Shown here one piece after another: positions 1-7,931 of a DNA stretch of 64,000 bases. Source of the DNA: Gemmobacter aquarius. Lineage in GTDB: Bacteria > Pseudomonadota > Alphaproteobacteria > Rhodobacterales > Rhodobacteraceae. The position numbers and the translations under genes are program-made. Under the pieces are notes generated by a model that saw only the letters and a program-made list of their open reading frames with translations, was not told the origin of the DNA and searched no databases. Location of the stretch: the NCBI RefSeq assembly GCF_003060865.1, contig NZ_CP028918.1:1352001-1416000 (forward strand). The letters are read 5' to 3'. Each line of letters starts with the position of its first letter. The first letter of the stretch is position 1.

Positions 1-1
1 C

Positions 2-1921
2 GATTTCGGCTGGGACTGGAACGTGGCGCTGGCGCCGTTCGGCATCTGGGGGCGGATCGGGATCGAGCCTTGCGGGCCGCGCATCGCCGATGTGGTTGTG
101 GTGCAGCGGCACGGGGTTGGCGTGGCCGAGGTTGCGGTCGAGGTGCGTGCCGAGGGAGTGGCAGAGGGCGAGGTTGTCACGGCTGCCCTGTGCGGGGTGA
201 CGGGGGCGGGCACCATAGCGGGCGGCGTGGCGCGGGTGGTGCTGGCGATTGCCGAGCCTGTGCTGTGGTGGCCCGCGGGTCTGGGCGCGCAGGTGTTGCA
301 TGATCTGGTGGTGACGGCGGGGGCTGCGCGGGCGGTGCGACGGGTGGGCTTGCGCGACATGGCGCTGCTGTCCGAGCCTGACGCGGCGGGGCGGTCGTTC
401 GGGTTTAGGGTCAACGGGCAGGCGGTCTTTGCGCGGGGGGCGAACTGGATACCGGCGGATGCGCTGGCGGGTCGGATTACGGTTGAGGGCGTGCGCGATC
501 TGCTGCAATCGGCGGTGGATGCCAATATGAACATGATCCGCGTCTGGGGTGGCGGGCGCTACGAGCCGGACTGGTTTTACGACCTCTGCGACGAGATGGG
601 GCTGATGGTCTGGCAGGATTTCATGTTCGCCTGCCATCTTTACCCCTCGACCCCCGAATTTCTGGCCGAGGTCGATGCCGAGGTGCGCGATGTGGTGGCG
701 CGGATCAACCATCACGCCTGCATCGCGCTGTGGTGTGGCGACAACGAATTGGTCGGCGCGCTGGGCTGGTTCGAGGCAAGCCGCAAGGACCGCGACCGTT
801 ATCTGGTCAGCTATGACCGGCTGAACCGGACGGTCGAGGCGGCGCTGAAGGCGGTGTTGCCAGATGCGGCGTGGTGGCCGAGTTCGCCTTCGGCGGGGCC
901 GCTGGCCTTTGGCGATGCGTGGCATGACGACAGTTCGGGCGACATGCATTTCTGGAGCGTCTGGCACGAGGGGCGCGATTTCGACCATTACCGCGAGGTG
1001 CGGCCGCGGTTCTGTTCGGAATTCGGCTTTCAATCCTATCCGTCGATGCAGGTGATCCGGCGCTTTGCGGAGCCTTCGGATTTCAACATCGCCGCCCCCG
1101 TGATGGAGAGCCACCAGAAGAACGCGGGCGGCAATGCGCGGATTGCCGAGACGATGTTCCGGTATTTCCGCTTTCCGGTGGATTTTGCCAGTTTCGTTTA
1201 CCTGTCACAGGTGCAGCAGGGGCTGGCGATCAAGACGGCGGTGACGGCATGGCGGGGGATCAAGCCGCAGTGTCAGGGCACGCTGTACTGGCAGTTGAAC
1301 GACACATGGCCGGTGTGTTCGTGGTCGTCGCTCGACCACGGGGGCGGGTGGAAACTGCTGCACCACATGGCCAAGGGGTTTTATGCGCCAGTGACGGTGG
1401 TCTGCATCCCGCAAGGCGAGGCGCTGGTGCTGCGCGGGGTGAATGACGGGCGCGACGCGGTGCGGCTGCGGGTTACCGCGCGGGCGGCGGCGATGGACGG
1501 GACGGTGCGCGATCTGGGGGCAGGCGAGGGGGTGGTGCCGGTCGACCGTGCGGTGGACCTGTGCCGCGTGGTGCGGGGCGATCTGCGGGCGGAGGAGGTG
1601 CTGGTGTTCGACTGGGAGGGCGATGCTGCAGGGAGCGATGTTTTTGCGCCCTTGCCGTGGAAGGCCTATGACTTGCGGCCATCGGGCGTGACGCTTGCGG
1701 TTTCGGGTGGGGCAGGCGACTGGCGTTTGCGGCTGGAGGTTGCGGCGCTGGCGCCCTTTGTTGCGGTCGAGGCGGATGTGGCGGGGCGGTTCAGCGCGAA
1801 TGCGGTGACGATGGTGCCGGGGGTTCCGGTCGAGATCGGCTTTGACTGCGATCCGGGCGTGGTGCCGGAATTCGTGCTGCGCGATCTTCATGCGGCGACC
1901 TATGGGCCGGGTGCGGGATGA
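2..1921 (+). CDS. Beta-mannosidase, glycoside hydrolase family 2 (5' end outside window)
   Basis: Hydrolyses terminal beta-mannosyl residues of mannan or glycoprotein oligosaccharides; no signal peptide can be judged because the N-terminus is cut off by the window edge. The frame is open from base 2 (reading DFGWDWNVALAPFG, the usual beta-mannosidase domain-1 motif), so the real start lies upstream. The TIM barrel carries RVWGGGRYE, then WCGDNE, whose Glu (codon 746-748) is the expected acid/base, and FCSEFGFQS, whose Glu (codon 1019-1021) is the expected nucleophile. A C-terminal beta-sandwich follows. About 640 residues are visible of a family usually around 800-850. The next gene, a GntR regulator, starts about 100 bp downstream in the same direction but has its own operator-like site. 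Function is assigned from family motifs; the natural substrate is inference. Confidence 0.9.
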   Translation, partial: DFGWDWNVALAPFGIWGRIGIEPCGPRIADVVVVQRHGVGVAEVAVEVRAEGVAEGEVVTAALCGVTGAGTIAGGVARVVLAIAEPVLWWPAGLGAQVLHDLVVTAGAARAVRRVGLRDMALLSEPDAAGRSFGFRVNGQAVFARGANWIPADALAGRITVEGVRDLLQSAVDANMNMIRVWGGGRYEPDWFYDLCDEMGLMVWQDFMFACHLYPSTPEFLAEVDAEVRDVVARINHHACIALWCGDNELVGALGWFEASRKDRDRYLVSYDRLNRTVEAALKAVLPDAAWWPSSPSAGPLAFGDAWHDDSSGDMHFWSVWHEGRDFDHYREVRPRFCSEFGFQSYPSMQVIRRFAEPSDFNIAAPVMESHQKNAGGNARIAETMFRYFRFPVDFASFVYLSQVQQGLAIKTAVTAWRGIKPQCQGTLYWQLNDTWPVCSWSSLDHGGGWKLLHHMAKGFYAPVTVVCIPQGEALVLRGVNDGRDAVRLRVTARAAAMDGTVRDLGAGEGVVPVDRAVDLCRVVRGDLRAEEVLVFDWEGDAAGSDVFAPLPWKAYDLRPSGVTLAVSGGAGDWRLRLEVAALAPFVAVEADVAGRFSANAVTMVPGVPVEIGFDCDPGVVPEFVLRDLHAATYGPGAG

Positions 1922-1967
1922 CCTTGGCGGGCCTGCGTCGATTTTGGTCTTGGCGGTCTTTGCCCGC

Positions 1968-1978
1968 TTGATCAAATT
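1968..1978. promoter_or_regulatory. Candidate GntR operator TTGATCAAATT upstream of the regulator gene
   Basis: TTGATCAAATT lies 48 bp before the GntR start codon. The same sequence recurs before the following aminotransferase gene at 2799-2812. A TTGATCAA-type palindrome is typical in form for FCD-class GntR operators, so this suggests autoregulation. The match is seen directly; binding is inferred. Confidence 0.5.
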
Positions 1979-2025
1979 GCCGGTCGCGGCGTAACCATTG
2001 GGGCCGAGGGAACGGGAAGGCCGGA

Positions 2026-2682
2026 ATGGACGAGGCGACGCAGAAGATACCGATCCACGAGGTCACCTATGGCCGGTTGCGGGATATGATCCTGTTCGGG
2101 CGGCTGGAGCCGGGGCAGGCGGTGACGATACAGGGTCTGGTGCGCGATCTCGATGCCGGAATGACGCCGGTGCGCGAGGCGATCCGGCGGATGACCGCCG
2201 AGGGGGCGCTGCTGCCGCAGGGTAACCGGCGGGTGGCGGTGCCGGAGTTGACGCCTGCGCTGCTGGAGCAGTTGGCTTTCGTGCGGCTGACGGTCGAGCC
2301 GAAGCTTGCGGAACTGGCGGTGGCGCATCTGACGCCCGCGCTGATCGACCGGCTGGAGGCGATCGACGACCGCGTGGACCGAGCGATCCGGGGGGGGCAT
2401 GTGAACGAGTATCTCGAAAGCAACCACGCCTTCCATTTCGCGCTTTACGAGGCGTCGGATGCGCCCTTGCTTGTCGATATCGCGCGGTCGCTGTGGCTGC
2501 GGTTCGGGCCGTCGCTGCGGGTGGTCTGTGCGCGCTTCGGCGCGTCAGCCCTGCCGGACCGGCATGAGGAGGCGCTGGCCGCGATGCGGGCGGGCGACGG
2601 GGCAGCGCTGGCGCGGGCGATTGCCAATGACATCGAACAGGGGATCGAGCAGATCAGGGCGGCGCAGGCGCAGGACGCCTGA
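2026..2682 (+). CDS. GntR-family (FadR/FCD subfamily) transcriptional regulator
   Basis: DNA-binding regulator of 218 residues. Residues 8-75 form the winged helix-turn-helix, with the recognition-helix motif TPVREAIRRM and the wing sequence LPQGNRR. Residues 80-210 form the all-helical FCD effector domain; N133, H137 and H180 sit where this family binds a metal or carboxylate effector. It is placed between a beta-mannosidase and a class III aminotransferase. The sequence TTGATCAAATT precedes both this gene and the aminotransferase, so it probably controls itself and the amine-catabolic gene downstream. The effector is unknown; an organic acid or amine would fit the family. Confidence 0.88.
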   Translation: MDEATQKIPIHEVTYGRLRDMILFGRLEPGQAVTIQGLVRDLDAGMTPVREAIRRMTAEGALLPQGNRRVAVPELTPALLEQLAFVRLTVEPKLAELAVAHLTPALIDRLEAIDDRVDRAIRGGHVNEYLESNHAFHFALYEASDAPLLVDIARSLWLRFGPSLRVVCARFGASALPDRHEEALAAMRAGDGAALARAIANDIEQGIEQIRAAQAQDA

Positions 2683-2744
2683 GGCGGGGCGTGTTGGCAA
2701 GGATTTCCGGCCGCAGCGCGGGGTGAAAGCGCCGGGGGTTTCAC

Positions 2745-2783
2745 CCCCGGACCCCCAGAGTATTTTCGCAAGGATGAAGAGGC
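2745..2783. repeat. Rhodobacteraceae-type intergenic repeat
   Basis: A stretch reading CCCCCGGACCCCC then GAGTATTTTCGC and AGGATGAAGAG between the GntR gene and the aminotransferase. Related sequences occur at 6723-6751, 49212-49240 and 60572-60646. Non-coding; probably a dispersed REP-like element. Confidence 0.5.
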
Positions 2784-2798
2784 TTTCGGTGGCTGTAG

Positions 2799-2840
2799 AA
2801 TTTGATCAAATTTCTTGAACGGCGCGGGATTTGATCATAA
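2799..2840. promoter_or_regulatory. Double GntR operator-like site before the aminotransferase
   Basis: AATTTGATCAAATT at 2799-2812 is a perfect 14-bp palindrome and contains the 11-mer found before the GntR gene. A second, partial copy (ATTTGATCATAAA) starts at 2829. The two sites lie about 60-100 bp before the aminotransferase start, where a repressor could block its promoter. Confidence 0.55.
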
Positions 2841-2899
2841 ACTGGGAAAAGTGGTGGCGGGAGCGTCCTGCCACCTGATGATTCCGCGAGGTCGCCCCC

Positions 2900-4300
2900 A
2901 TGAACATGATCACCAACCATCTGCCCACGGCGGAGTTGCAGGCGCTGGATGCGGCGCATCACATGCACCCCTTTACCGATGCGACGGGGCTTGCGGCCAA
3001 GGGCGCGCGGGTGATCGTGCGGGGCAAGGGCGTATGGCTGAACGACAGCGACGGGAACCGCATCCTCGATGCGATGGCGGGGCTGTGGTGCGTGAACATC
3101 GGCTACGGGCGCAAGTCGCTGGCCGAGGTCGCGGCGCGGCAGATGGAGGAGTTGGCCTATTACAACACCTTTTTCCAGACGACCCATGTGCCCGCGATTG
3201 CCTTGGCGGCGAAGCTGGCGGAACTGGCACCGGGCGATCTGAACCATGTTTTCTTTGCCGGGTCGGGGTCGGAGGCGAATGACACCAACATCCGTCTGGT
3301 GCGGCGCTACTGGCAGGTGAAGGGTCAGCCTGAAAAGCGGGTGATCATCTCGCGCAAGAACGGCTATCACGGGTCGACCATGGGCGGTGGCTCGCTTGGC
3401 GGGATGGCACCGATCCATGCCCATGGCGGGATGATCGACGGGATCGTGCATATCGACCAGCCCTACTGGTGGGGCGAGGGCGGCGAGATGACGGAAGCCG
3501 AGTTCGGTCTGGAGCGGGCGCAGCAGCTGGAGGCAAAGATACTCGAGTTGGGGGTCGACACGGTTGCGGCCTTCATCGGCGAGCCGATCCAGGGGGCGGG
3601 GGGCGTGATCGTGCCGCCTGCGACCTATTGGCCGGAAATCCAGCGGATTTGCGACAAATACGGCATCCTGTTGATCGCGGACGAGGTGATTACCGGCTTC
3701 GGGCGGACGGGCAACTGGTTCGGCAGCCAGACATTCGGCATCAAGCCGCATATCATGACCATCGCCAAGGGGCTGTCGTCGGGCTATCAGCCCATCGGCG
3801 GGTCGATCGTCTGTGACGAGGTGGCGGCTGTGGTGGCGGAAGGTGGCGAGTTCTTCCATGGCTACACCTATAGCGGCCATCCGGTCGCGGCGGCGGTGGC
3901 GCTGGAGAATCTGCGCGTCTTGCAGGAAGAGCATATCGTCGAGCATGTGCGCGACGTGGCGCACCCTTACCTTGCCGAGCGCTGGGCCAAGCTGGCCGAT
4001 CACCCGCTGGTGGGCGAGGCCAAGCTGGTGGGTTTGATGGGGTCTATCGCGCTGACGCCGCATAAGGAAAGTCGTGCCAAGTTCGCGTCCGAGTCGGGCA
4101 CGGTGGGCTTGCGCTGCCGCGAACGGTGCTTTGCCAACAACCTGATCATGCGCCATGTCGGCGACCGGATGATCATTTCGCCGCCCTTGGTCATCACCCC
4201 CGACGAGATCGACACGCTGATCGCGCGGGCCACGCTGTCGCTGGATGAATGTTATGCCGGTTTGAAGGCGGACGGGATGCTGGTCGCCAAGGCTGGCTGA
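2900..4300 (+). CDS. Class III PLP-dependent omega-aminotransferase
   Basis: Transfers an amino group from an omega-amino acid or amine, probably to pyruvate, in the cytoplasm. At 466 residues it has the usual length of the omega-amino-acid:pyruvate transaminase group. The phosphate-binding motif FFAGSGSEAND is near residue 118, the cofactor-contacting LLIADEVITGFGRTG near 260, and the Schiff-base lysine is K290 in IMTIAKGLSSGYQP. The start ATG AACATGATC follows a weak AGGT-type ribosome site. Two TTGATCA-type sites upstream suggest control by the neighbouring GntR protein. Putrescine, taurine or beta-alanine could each be the donor; sequence alone does not decide. A strong terminator follows. 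Confidence 0.88.
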   Translation: MNMITNHLPTAELQALDAAHHMHPFTDATGLAAKGARVIVRGKGVWLNDSDGNRILDAMAGLWCVNIGYGRKSLAEVAARQMEELAYYNTFFQTTHVPAIALAAKLAELAPGDLNHVFFAGSGSEANDTNIRLVRRYWQVKGQPEKRVIISRKNGYHGSTMGGGSLGGMAPIHAHGGMIDGIVHIDQPYWWGEGGEMTEAEFGLERAQQLEAKILELGVDTVAAFIGEPIQGAGGVIVPPATYWPEIQRICDKYGILLIADEVITGFGRTGNWFGSQTFGIKPHIMTIAKGLSSGYQPIGGSIVCDEVAAVVAEGGEFFHGYTYSGHPVAAAVALENLRVLQEEHIVEHVRDVAHPYLAERWAKLADHPLVGEAKLVGLMGSIALTPHKESRAKFASESGTVGLRCRERCFANNLIMRHVGDRMIISPPLVITPDEIDTLIARATLSLDECYAGLKADGMLVAKAG

Positions 4301-4322
4301 GACGCTGCGATCTGACGAAAAG

Positions 4323-4358
4323 AAAAAGCCCGAAGGCATTGCGCCTTTGGGCTTTTTT
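4323..4358 (+). terminator. Rho-independent terminator after the aminotransferase
   Basis: AAAAAGCCCGAAGGC pairs with GCGCCTTTGGGCTTTTTT around an ATT loop, giving a GC-rich stem followed by six T. Confidence 0.85.
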
Positions 4359-4612
4359 GCATTTCGGGTGGTGCGGGACCGCCGCTTTTTTGCGCCTTTG
4401 GTTGCAATCTGTTTCAAGAAAAACGCGAAAACGGTTTCGGGCAGTCCGGTCTAAGCGGGTTGGATGGTAAAGGCATGGCGCAGGCTTCGGTTTGCGGCAG
4501 GCTGGAGCCGCTGAAACCCGGCGGGACGACCGGGCAGGCTAACCGGACTGCGTGCCAGAGGGGGGCCGCAGAGACGGCGCGAATAACAACGCCTCCTCGG
4601 GGAAAGGAATGA
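4359..4612. other. Leader region of the NCS2 permease, no gene seen
   Basis: About 250 bp between the terminator and the permease. It ends in the ribosome site GGAAAGGA just before the start codon. No purine riboswitch core or clear -10/-35 pair could be recognised. Confidence 0.4.
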
Positions 4613-6103
4613 ATGATGAGTGATGCCGTGCATCCTGTGGATGAACGCCTGCCTGCGCCCAAGCTGTTCACGCTGGGGTTGCAACATGTGCTGGTGATGT
4701 ATGCGGGGGCGGTCGCCGTGCCCCTGATCGTGGGGCGGGCGCTAAAGCTCGACCCGGCCGATGTGGCTTTTCTGATTTCGGCGGACCTGTTCGTCTGCGG
4801 GTTGGTCACGCTGATCCAGTCAATGGGCGCTACGCAGTGGTTCGGGATCAAGCTGCCGGTGATGATGGGCGTGACCTTTGCCGCCGTGGGGCCGATGGTG
4901 GCCATGGCCAACGCGCAAGGCGGGGCCGAGGGGGCGCAGCTGATCTTTGGCGCGATCATGGCGGCGGGTGCGATCTCGATCCTGATTGCGCCCTTGGTCA
5001 GCCGGATGTTGCGGTTCTTTCCGCCTGTCGTCACCGGGACGATCATTCTGGTGATCGGGGTGAGCCTGATGCGGATCGGGATCAACTGGATCTTCGGCAA
5101 CCCCGTGGGGCCGACTGCGCCGCAGATCGTTGACCCTGCCCATGCCGACTGGCTGGCGGCGGTGACCGAAGGTGCGGCATCGGGCGCTATTGCGGGCCTG
5201 CCTGCGATGCCCGAGGGGCTGGCGCTGGCGGCCAAGGTGAACAATCCGGCCTATGCGCCCTTGGGCAATATGCTGGTGTCGGGGATTGTGCTGGTGTCGA
5301 TCCTGCTGATCGCGCGCTTCGGGCGGGGGTTCGTCGCCAATATCTCGGTTCTCTTGGGCATCGTCATCGGGGCGGTGATCGCGGTGGCGATGGGGTCGAT
5401 GGGCTTTGCCAAGGTGGCCGAGGCCAGTTGGTTCGGGCTGATCACGCCGTTCCATTTCGGCATGCCGCGCTTTGACCCCGTGATGATCGTCACCATGACG
5501 CTGGTGATGATCGTGGTGATGATCGAGTCGACCGGCATGTTCCTTGCGCTGGGCGATATGACGGGGCGCAAGGTCGATCAGCCTGCGCTGTCGGCGGGTC
5601 TGCGGACCGATGGTCTGGGCACGCTGATCGGCGGGATTTTCAACACTTTCCCCTATACCTCGTTCTCGCAGAACGTAGGCTTGGTGGGGGTGACGGGGAT
5701 CAAGTCGCGTTTTGTCTGCGTGGCGGGCGGGGTGATCCTGATCGTGCTGGGGCTGGTGCCGAAGATGGGGGCGCTGGTGGAATCGGTGCCGACCATGGTG
5801 CTGGGCGGTGCGGGGCTTGTGATGTTCGGGATGGTGGCTGCGACCGGTATCCGCATTCTGGCAGGCGTGGATTTCGCGCGGAACCGCAACAACCTGTTCA
5901 TCGTGGCCGTCAGCATCGGCTTCGGGATGATCCCGCTGGTGGCGCCGAACTTCAAGATGTGGATGCCGCATGAACTGCACCCGCTGGTCGAAAGCGGCAT
6001 CCTGCTGGCTTCGGTCGTGGCGGTGGCGCTGAACGCCTTCTTCAACGGGGCCAAGGGCAGCGTCGACGAGATCAAGGCGGCGGCGGCTTCGGCGGATCAC
6101 TGA
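4613..6103 (+). CDS. NCS2-family nucleobase:cation symporter (uracil/xanthine permease)
   Basis: Inner-membrane secondary transporter taking up a purine or pyrimidine base with H+ or Na+. The 496 residues contain about 12-14 hydrophobic segments. The TFAAVGPM segment near residue 85 and the family signature QNVGLVGVTGIKSR near residue 355 place it in the UraA/XanQ/PbuX group. Two adjacent ATG codons (4613, 4616) follow GGAAAGGA; either could be used. The gene is monocistronic, flanked by terminators. Substrate choice between uracil, xanthine and urate cannot be made from motifs alone. Confidence 0.88.
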   Translation: MMSDAVHPVDERLPAPKLFTLGLQHVLVMYAGAVAVPLIVGRALKLDPADVAFLISADLFVCGLVTLIQSMGATQWFGIKLPVMMGVTFAAVGPMVAMANAQGGAEGAQLIFGAIMAAGAISILIAPLVSRMLRFFPPVVTGTIILVIGVSLMRIGINWIFGNPVGPTAPQIVDPAHADWLAAVTEGAASGAIAGLPAMPEGLALAAKVNNPAYAPLGNMLVSGIVLVSILLIARFGRGFVANISVLLGIVIGAVIAVAMGSMGFAKVAEASWFGLITPFHFGMPRFDPVMIVTMTLVMIVVMIESTGMFLALGDMTGRKVDQPALSAGLRTDGLGTLIGGIFNTFPYTSFSQNVGLVGVTGIKSRFVCVAGGVILIVLGLVPKMGALVESVPTMVLGGAGLVMFGMVAATGIRILAGVDFARNRNNLFIVAVSIGFGMIPLVAPNFKMWMPHELHPLVESGILLASVVAVALNAFFNGAKGSVDEIKAAAASADH

Positions 6104-6122
6104 GGTTTCGGCAAGTCGGGGG

Positions 6123-6152
6123 AAGGGCGGCGCCGCAGGGGGCCGCCCTTTG
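6123..6152. terminator. Bidirectional terminator between convergent genes
   Basis: AAGGGCGGC and GCCGCCCTT form a perfect 9-bp stem between the permease and the convergent DUF2938 gene, with T-rich flanks. Confidence 0.7.
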
Positions 6153-6153
6153 C

Positions 6154-6633
6154 CTATGCGAGGGCGAGGGCACCTGCCCAGAGGCCAAGCGCGAATGCTG
6201 TATGCGCGGCGATGTTCAGAAGCCGCGATTTCGCGGGGTTCGGGGTTTTTGAGGCCGCCCAGCCTGCGCCCATGCCGGGGGCGAGCAAGAACCAGCCTGC
6301 GGCGATGGTGGCCATGCCCATGGCGAAGGCGGGCAGGAAAGTGGGCTTTGCCGTCCACTCCGGTCCGGCGAGCAGCACAAGGGCGGCTGCGTAGACGATG
6401 CCCACGGCGTAATGCGCGGCCCAGCCGATGGCGCGTTCGTTCCTGACGGGGGGCGTGCGGGTGATGTCGCCGTGAAACAGGCGCCCGCGCGGCACATGGG
6501 CGAACCAGCGCCCGACGAGGCCCCAGTTGGGCAGGGACTGGCCCGTGGCGCGGTGCAGGGCAAGTGCCCACAGGTCCATTGCCAGCGTTCCGGCGATACC
6601 GATGGTCAGGCTTTGGAGGAGGAATTGGGACAT
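6154..6633 (-). CDS. DUF2938-family membrane protein
   Basis: A protein of 159 residues starting MSQFLLQSLT, with about four hydrophobic segments (near residues 5-25, 70-90, 100-120, 138-158) and a conserved-looking HGDITRTPPVRNE stretch between the first two. These are features of DUF2938 membrane proteins, which have no established function. The start chosen is the internal ATG at 6633; longer upstream frames are low-complexity Pro/Arg and are unlikely to be translated. It converges on the NCS2 permease and shares its terminator. Confidence 0.75.
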   Translation of the reverse strand: MSQFLLQSLTIGIAGTLAMDLWALALHRATGQSLPNWGLVGRWFAHVPRGRLFHGDITRTPPVRNERAIGWAAHYAVGIVYAAALVLLAGPEWTAKPTFLPAFAMGMATIAAGWFLLAPGMGAGWAASKTPNPAKSRLLNIAAHTAFALGLWAGALALA

Positions 6634-6896
6634 GGGCGCGCTCTTTGGTTCCGGTCGGGTGGTGGTAGCGCGCTTTGCGGGGCGGGGGGAAGGGGGCGCG
6701 CAGGGTGCGGTCGGGGCTGGCGGGGTAAGACGAGTATTTGGGCAAGGGTGAAAAGGGGGGGTGTTGACCTTGATGGACGGGGTTGACGGCGGGGAGCGGG
6801 CGGCGGGGAGAGGGCGGCGGGCGCACTTGAGGTTTCCGGCCCGTTTGCCTACACCTGAAAGCAAGGGCTTTTGGCCAAGCAGGAAGGGACCGCGAC
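6634..6896. other. Intergenic region with a REP-like sequence
   Basis: Holds a GAGTATTTGGGCAAGGGTGA stretch at about 6730-6750, related to the other intergenic repeats of the window. No other gene seen. Confidence 0.4.
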
Positions 6897-7931
6897 ATGC
6901 GCACGTATAACGATCTGGCCGAGACCATCGGCAACACGCCGCTTCTGAAGCTGAAGCGGGCGAGCGAGATCACGGGCTGCACGATTTTGGGGAAATGCGA
7001 GTTTCTGAACCCCGGCCAGTCGGTCAAGGACCGCGCGGCGCTTTACATCATCAAGGATGCGGTGGCGAAGGGCCTGCTGAAACCGGGCGGGACCATCGTC
7101 GAGGGGACGGCGGGCAATACCGGTATCGGGCTGGCGCTGGTCGGTGCGTCGATGGGGTTCAAGACGGTGATCGTGATCCCCGAGACGCAATCTCAGGAAA
7201 AGAAGGACATGCTGCGCTTGGCGGGGGCCGAATTGGTGCAGGTTCCGGCGGCTCCTTACAAGAACCCCAATAACTACGTGCGCTATTCGGGGCGTCTGGC
7301 CGAGGCTTTGGCGCGGACCGAACCCAATGGCGCGATCTGGGCCAACCAGTTCGACAATATCGCCAACCGCCAGTCGCATATCGAGACGACAGCGCCCGAA
7401 ATCTGGGAGCAGACCGGCGGCAAGGTCGACGGGTTCATCTGTGCCGTGGGTTCGGGGGGCACGCTTGCCGGGGTGGGGCTGGCCTTGCAGCCCAAGGGCG
7501 TGAAGATCGGTCTGGCCGATCCCGAGGGGGCTGCGCTGCATGCGTTCTACACGACCGGGGTGCTGGAAAGCCCCGGCACGTCGATCACCGAAGGGATCGG
7601 GCAGGGGCGGATCACGGCGAACCTCGAAGGGTTCAAGCCCGATTTCAGCTACCGGATTTCGGACGGCGAGGCGCTGCCTTTGGTGTTCGAGATGCTGGAG
7701 GACGAGGGGATTTGTCTGGGCGGATCGTCGGGGATCAACATTGCCGGTGCGATCCGCATGGCCAAGGATATGGGGCCGGGCCATACCATCGTGACGATCC
7801 TGTGCGATTACGGCAACCGCTACCAGTCGAAGCTGTATAACCCCACGTTCCTGAAGGAAAAGGGGCTGCCCGTGCCGGAATGGCTGGACCGTGCGCCCCG
7901 TGCCATCCCGACGGTGTTCGAGGACGCATGA
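6897..7931 (+). CDS. cysK: Cysteine synthase (O-acetylserine sulfhydrylase), PLP-dependent
   Basis: Makes cysteine from O-acetylserine and sulfide in the cytoplasm. At 344 residues it is of normal length for the CysK group. The PLP lysine is K44 in PGQSVKDRAA, the phosphate loop EGTAGNTGIG is near residue 77, and the C-terminal serine loop GGSSGIN near residue 280 contacts the pyridine ring. The stop codon overlaps the next start as ATGA, so it is translationally coupled to an MscS-type channel, an unusual partner. The close relative cystathionine beta-synthase is less likely because no CBS domain follows. Confidence 0.9.
   Translation: MRTYNDLAETIGNTPLLKLKRASEITGCTILGKCEFLNPGQSVKDRAALYIIKDAVAKGLLKPGGTIVEGTAGNTGIGLALVGASMGFKTVIVIPETQSQEKKDMLRLAGAELVQVPAAPYKNPNNYVRYSGRLAEALARTEPNGAIWANQFDNIANRQSHIETTAPEIWEQTGGKVDGFICAVGSGGTLAGVGLALQPKGVKIGLADPEGAALHAFYTTGVLESPGTSITEGIGQGRITANLEGFKPDFSYRISDGEALPLVFEMLEDEGICLGGSSGINIAGAIRMAKDMGPGHTIVTILCDYGNRYQSKLYNPTFLKEKGLPVPEWLDRAPRAIPTVFEDA

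Noticed and set aside
4359..4612. Purine riboswitch before the NCS2 permease
   Set aside because: The conserved three-way-junction core sequences could not be found.
4820..7027. Very long open frame on the minus strand (735 codons) opposite the NCS2 permease
   Set aside because: It is rich in Arg, His and Pro with no motifs and lies across two well-supported genes; a normal by-product of high GC at third positions.
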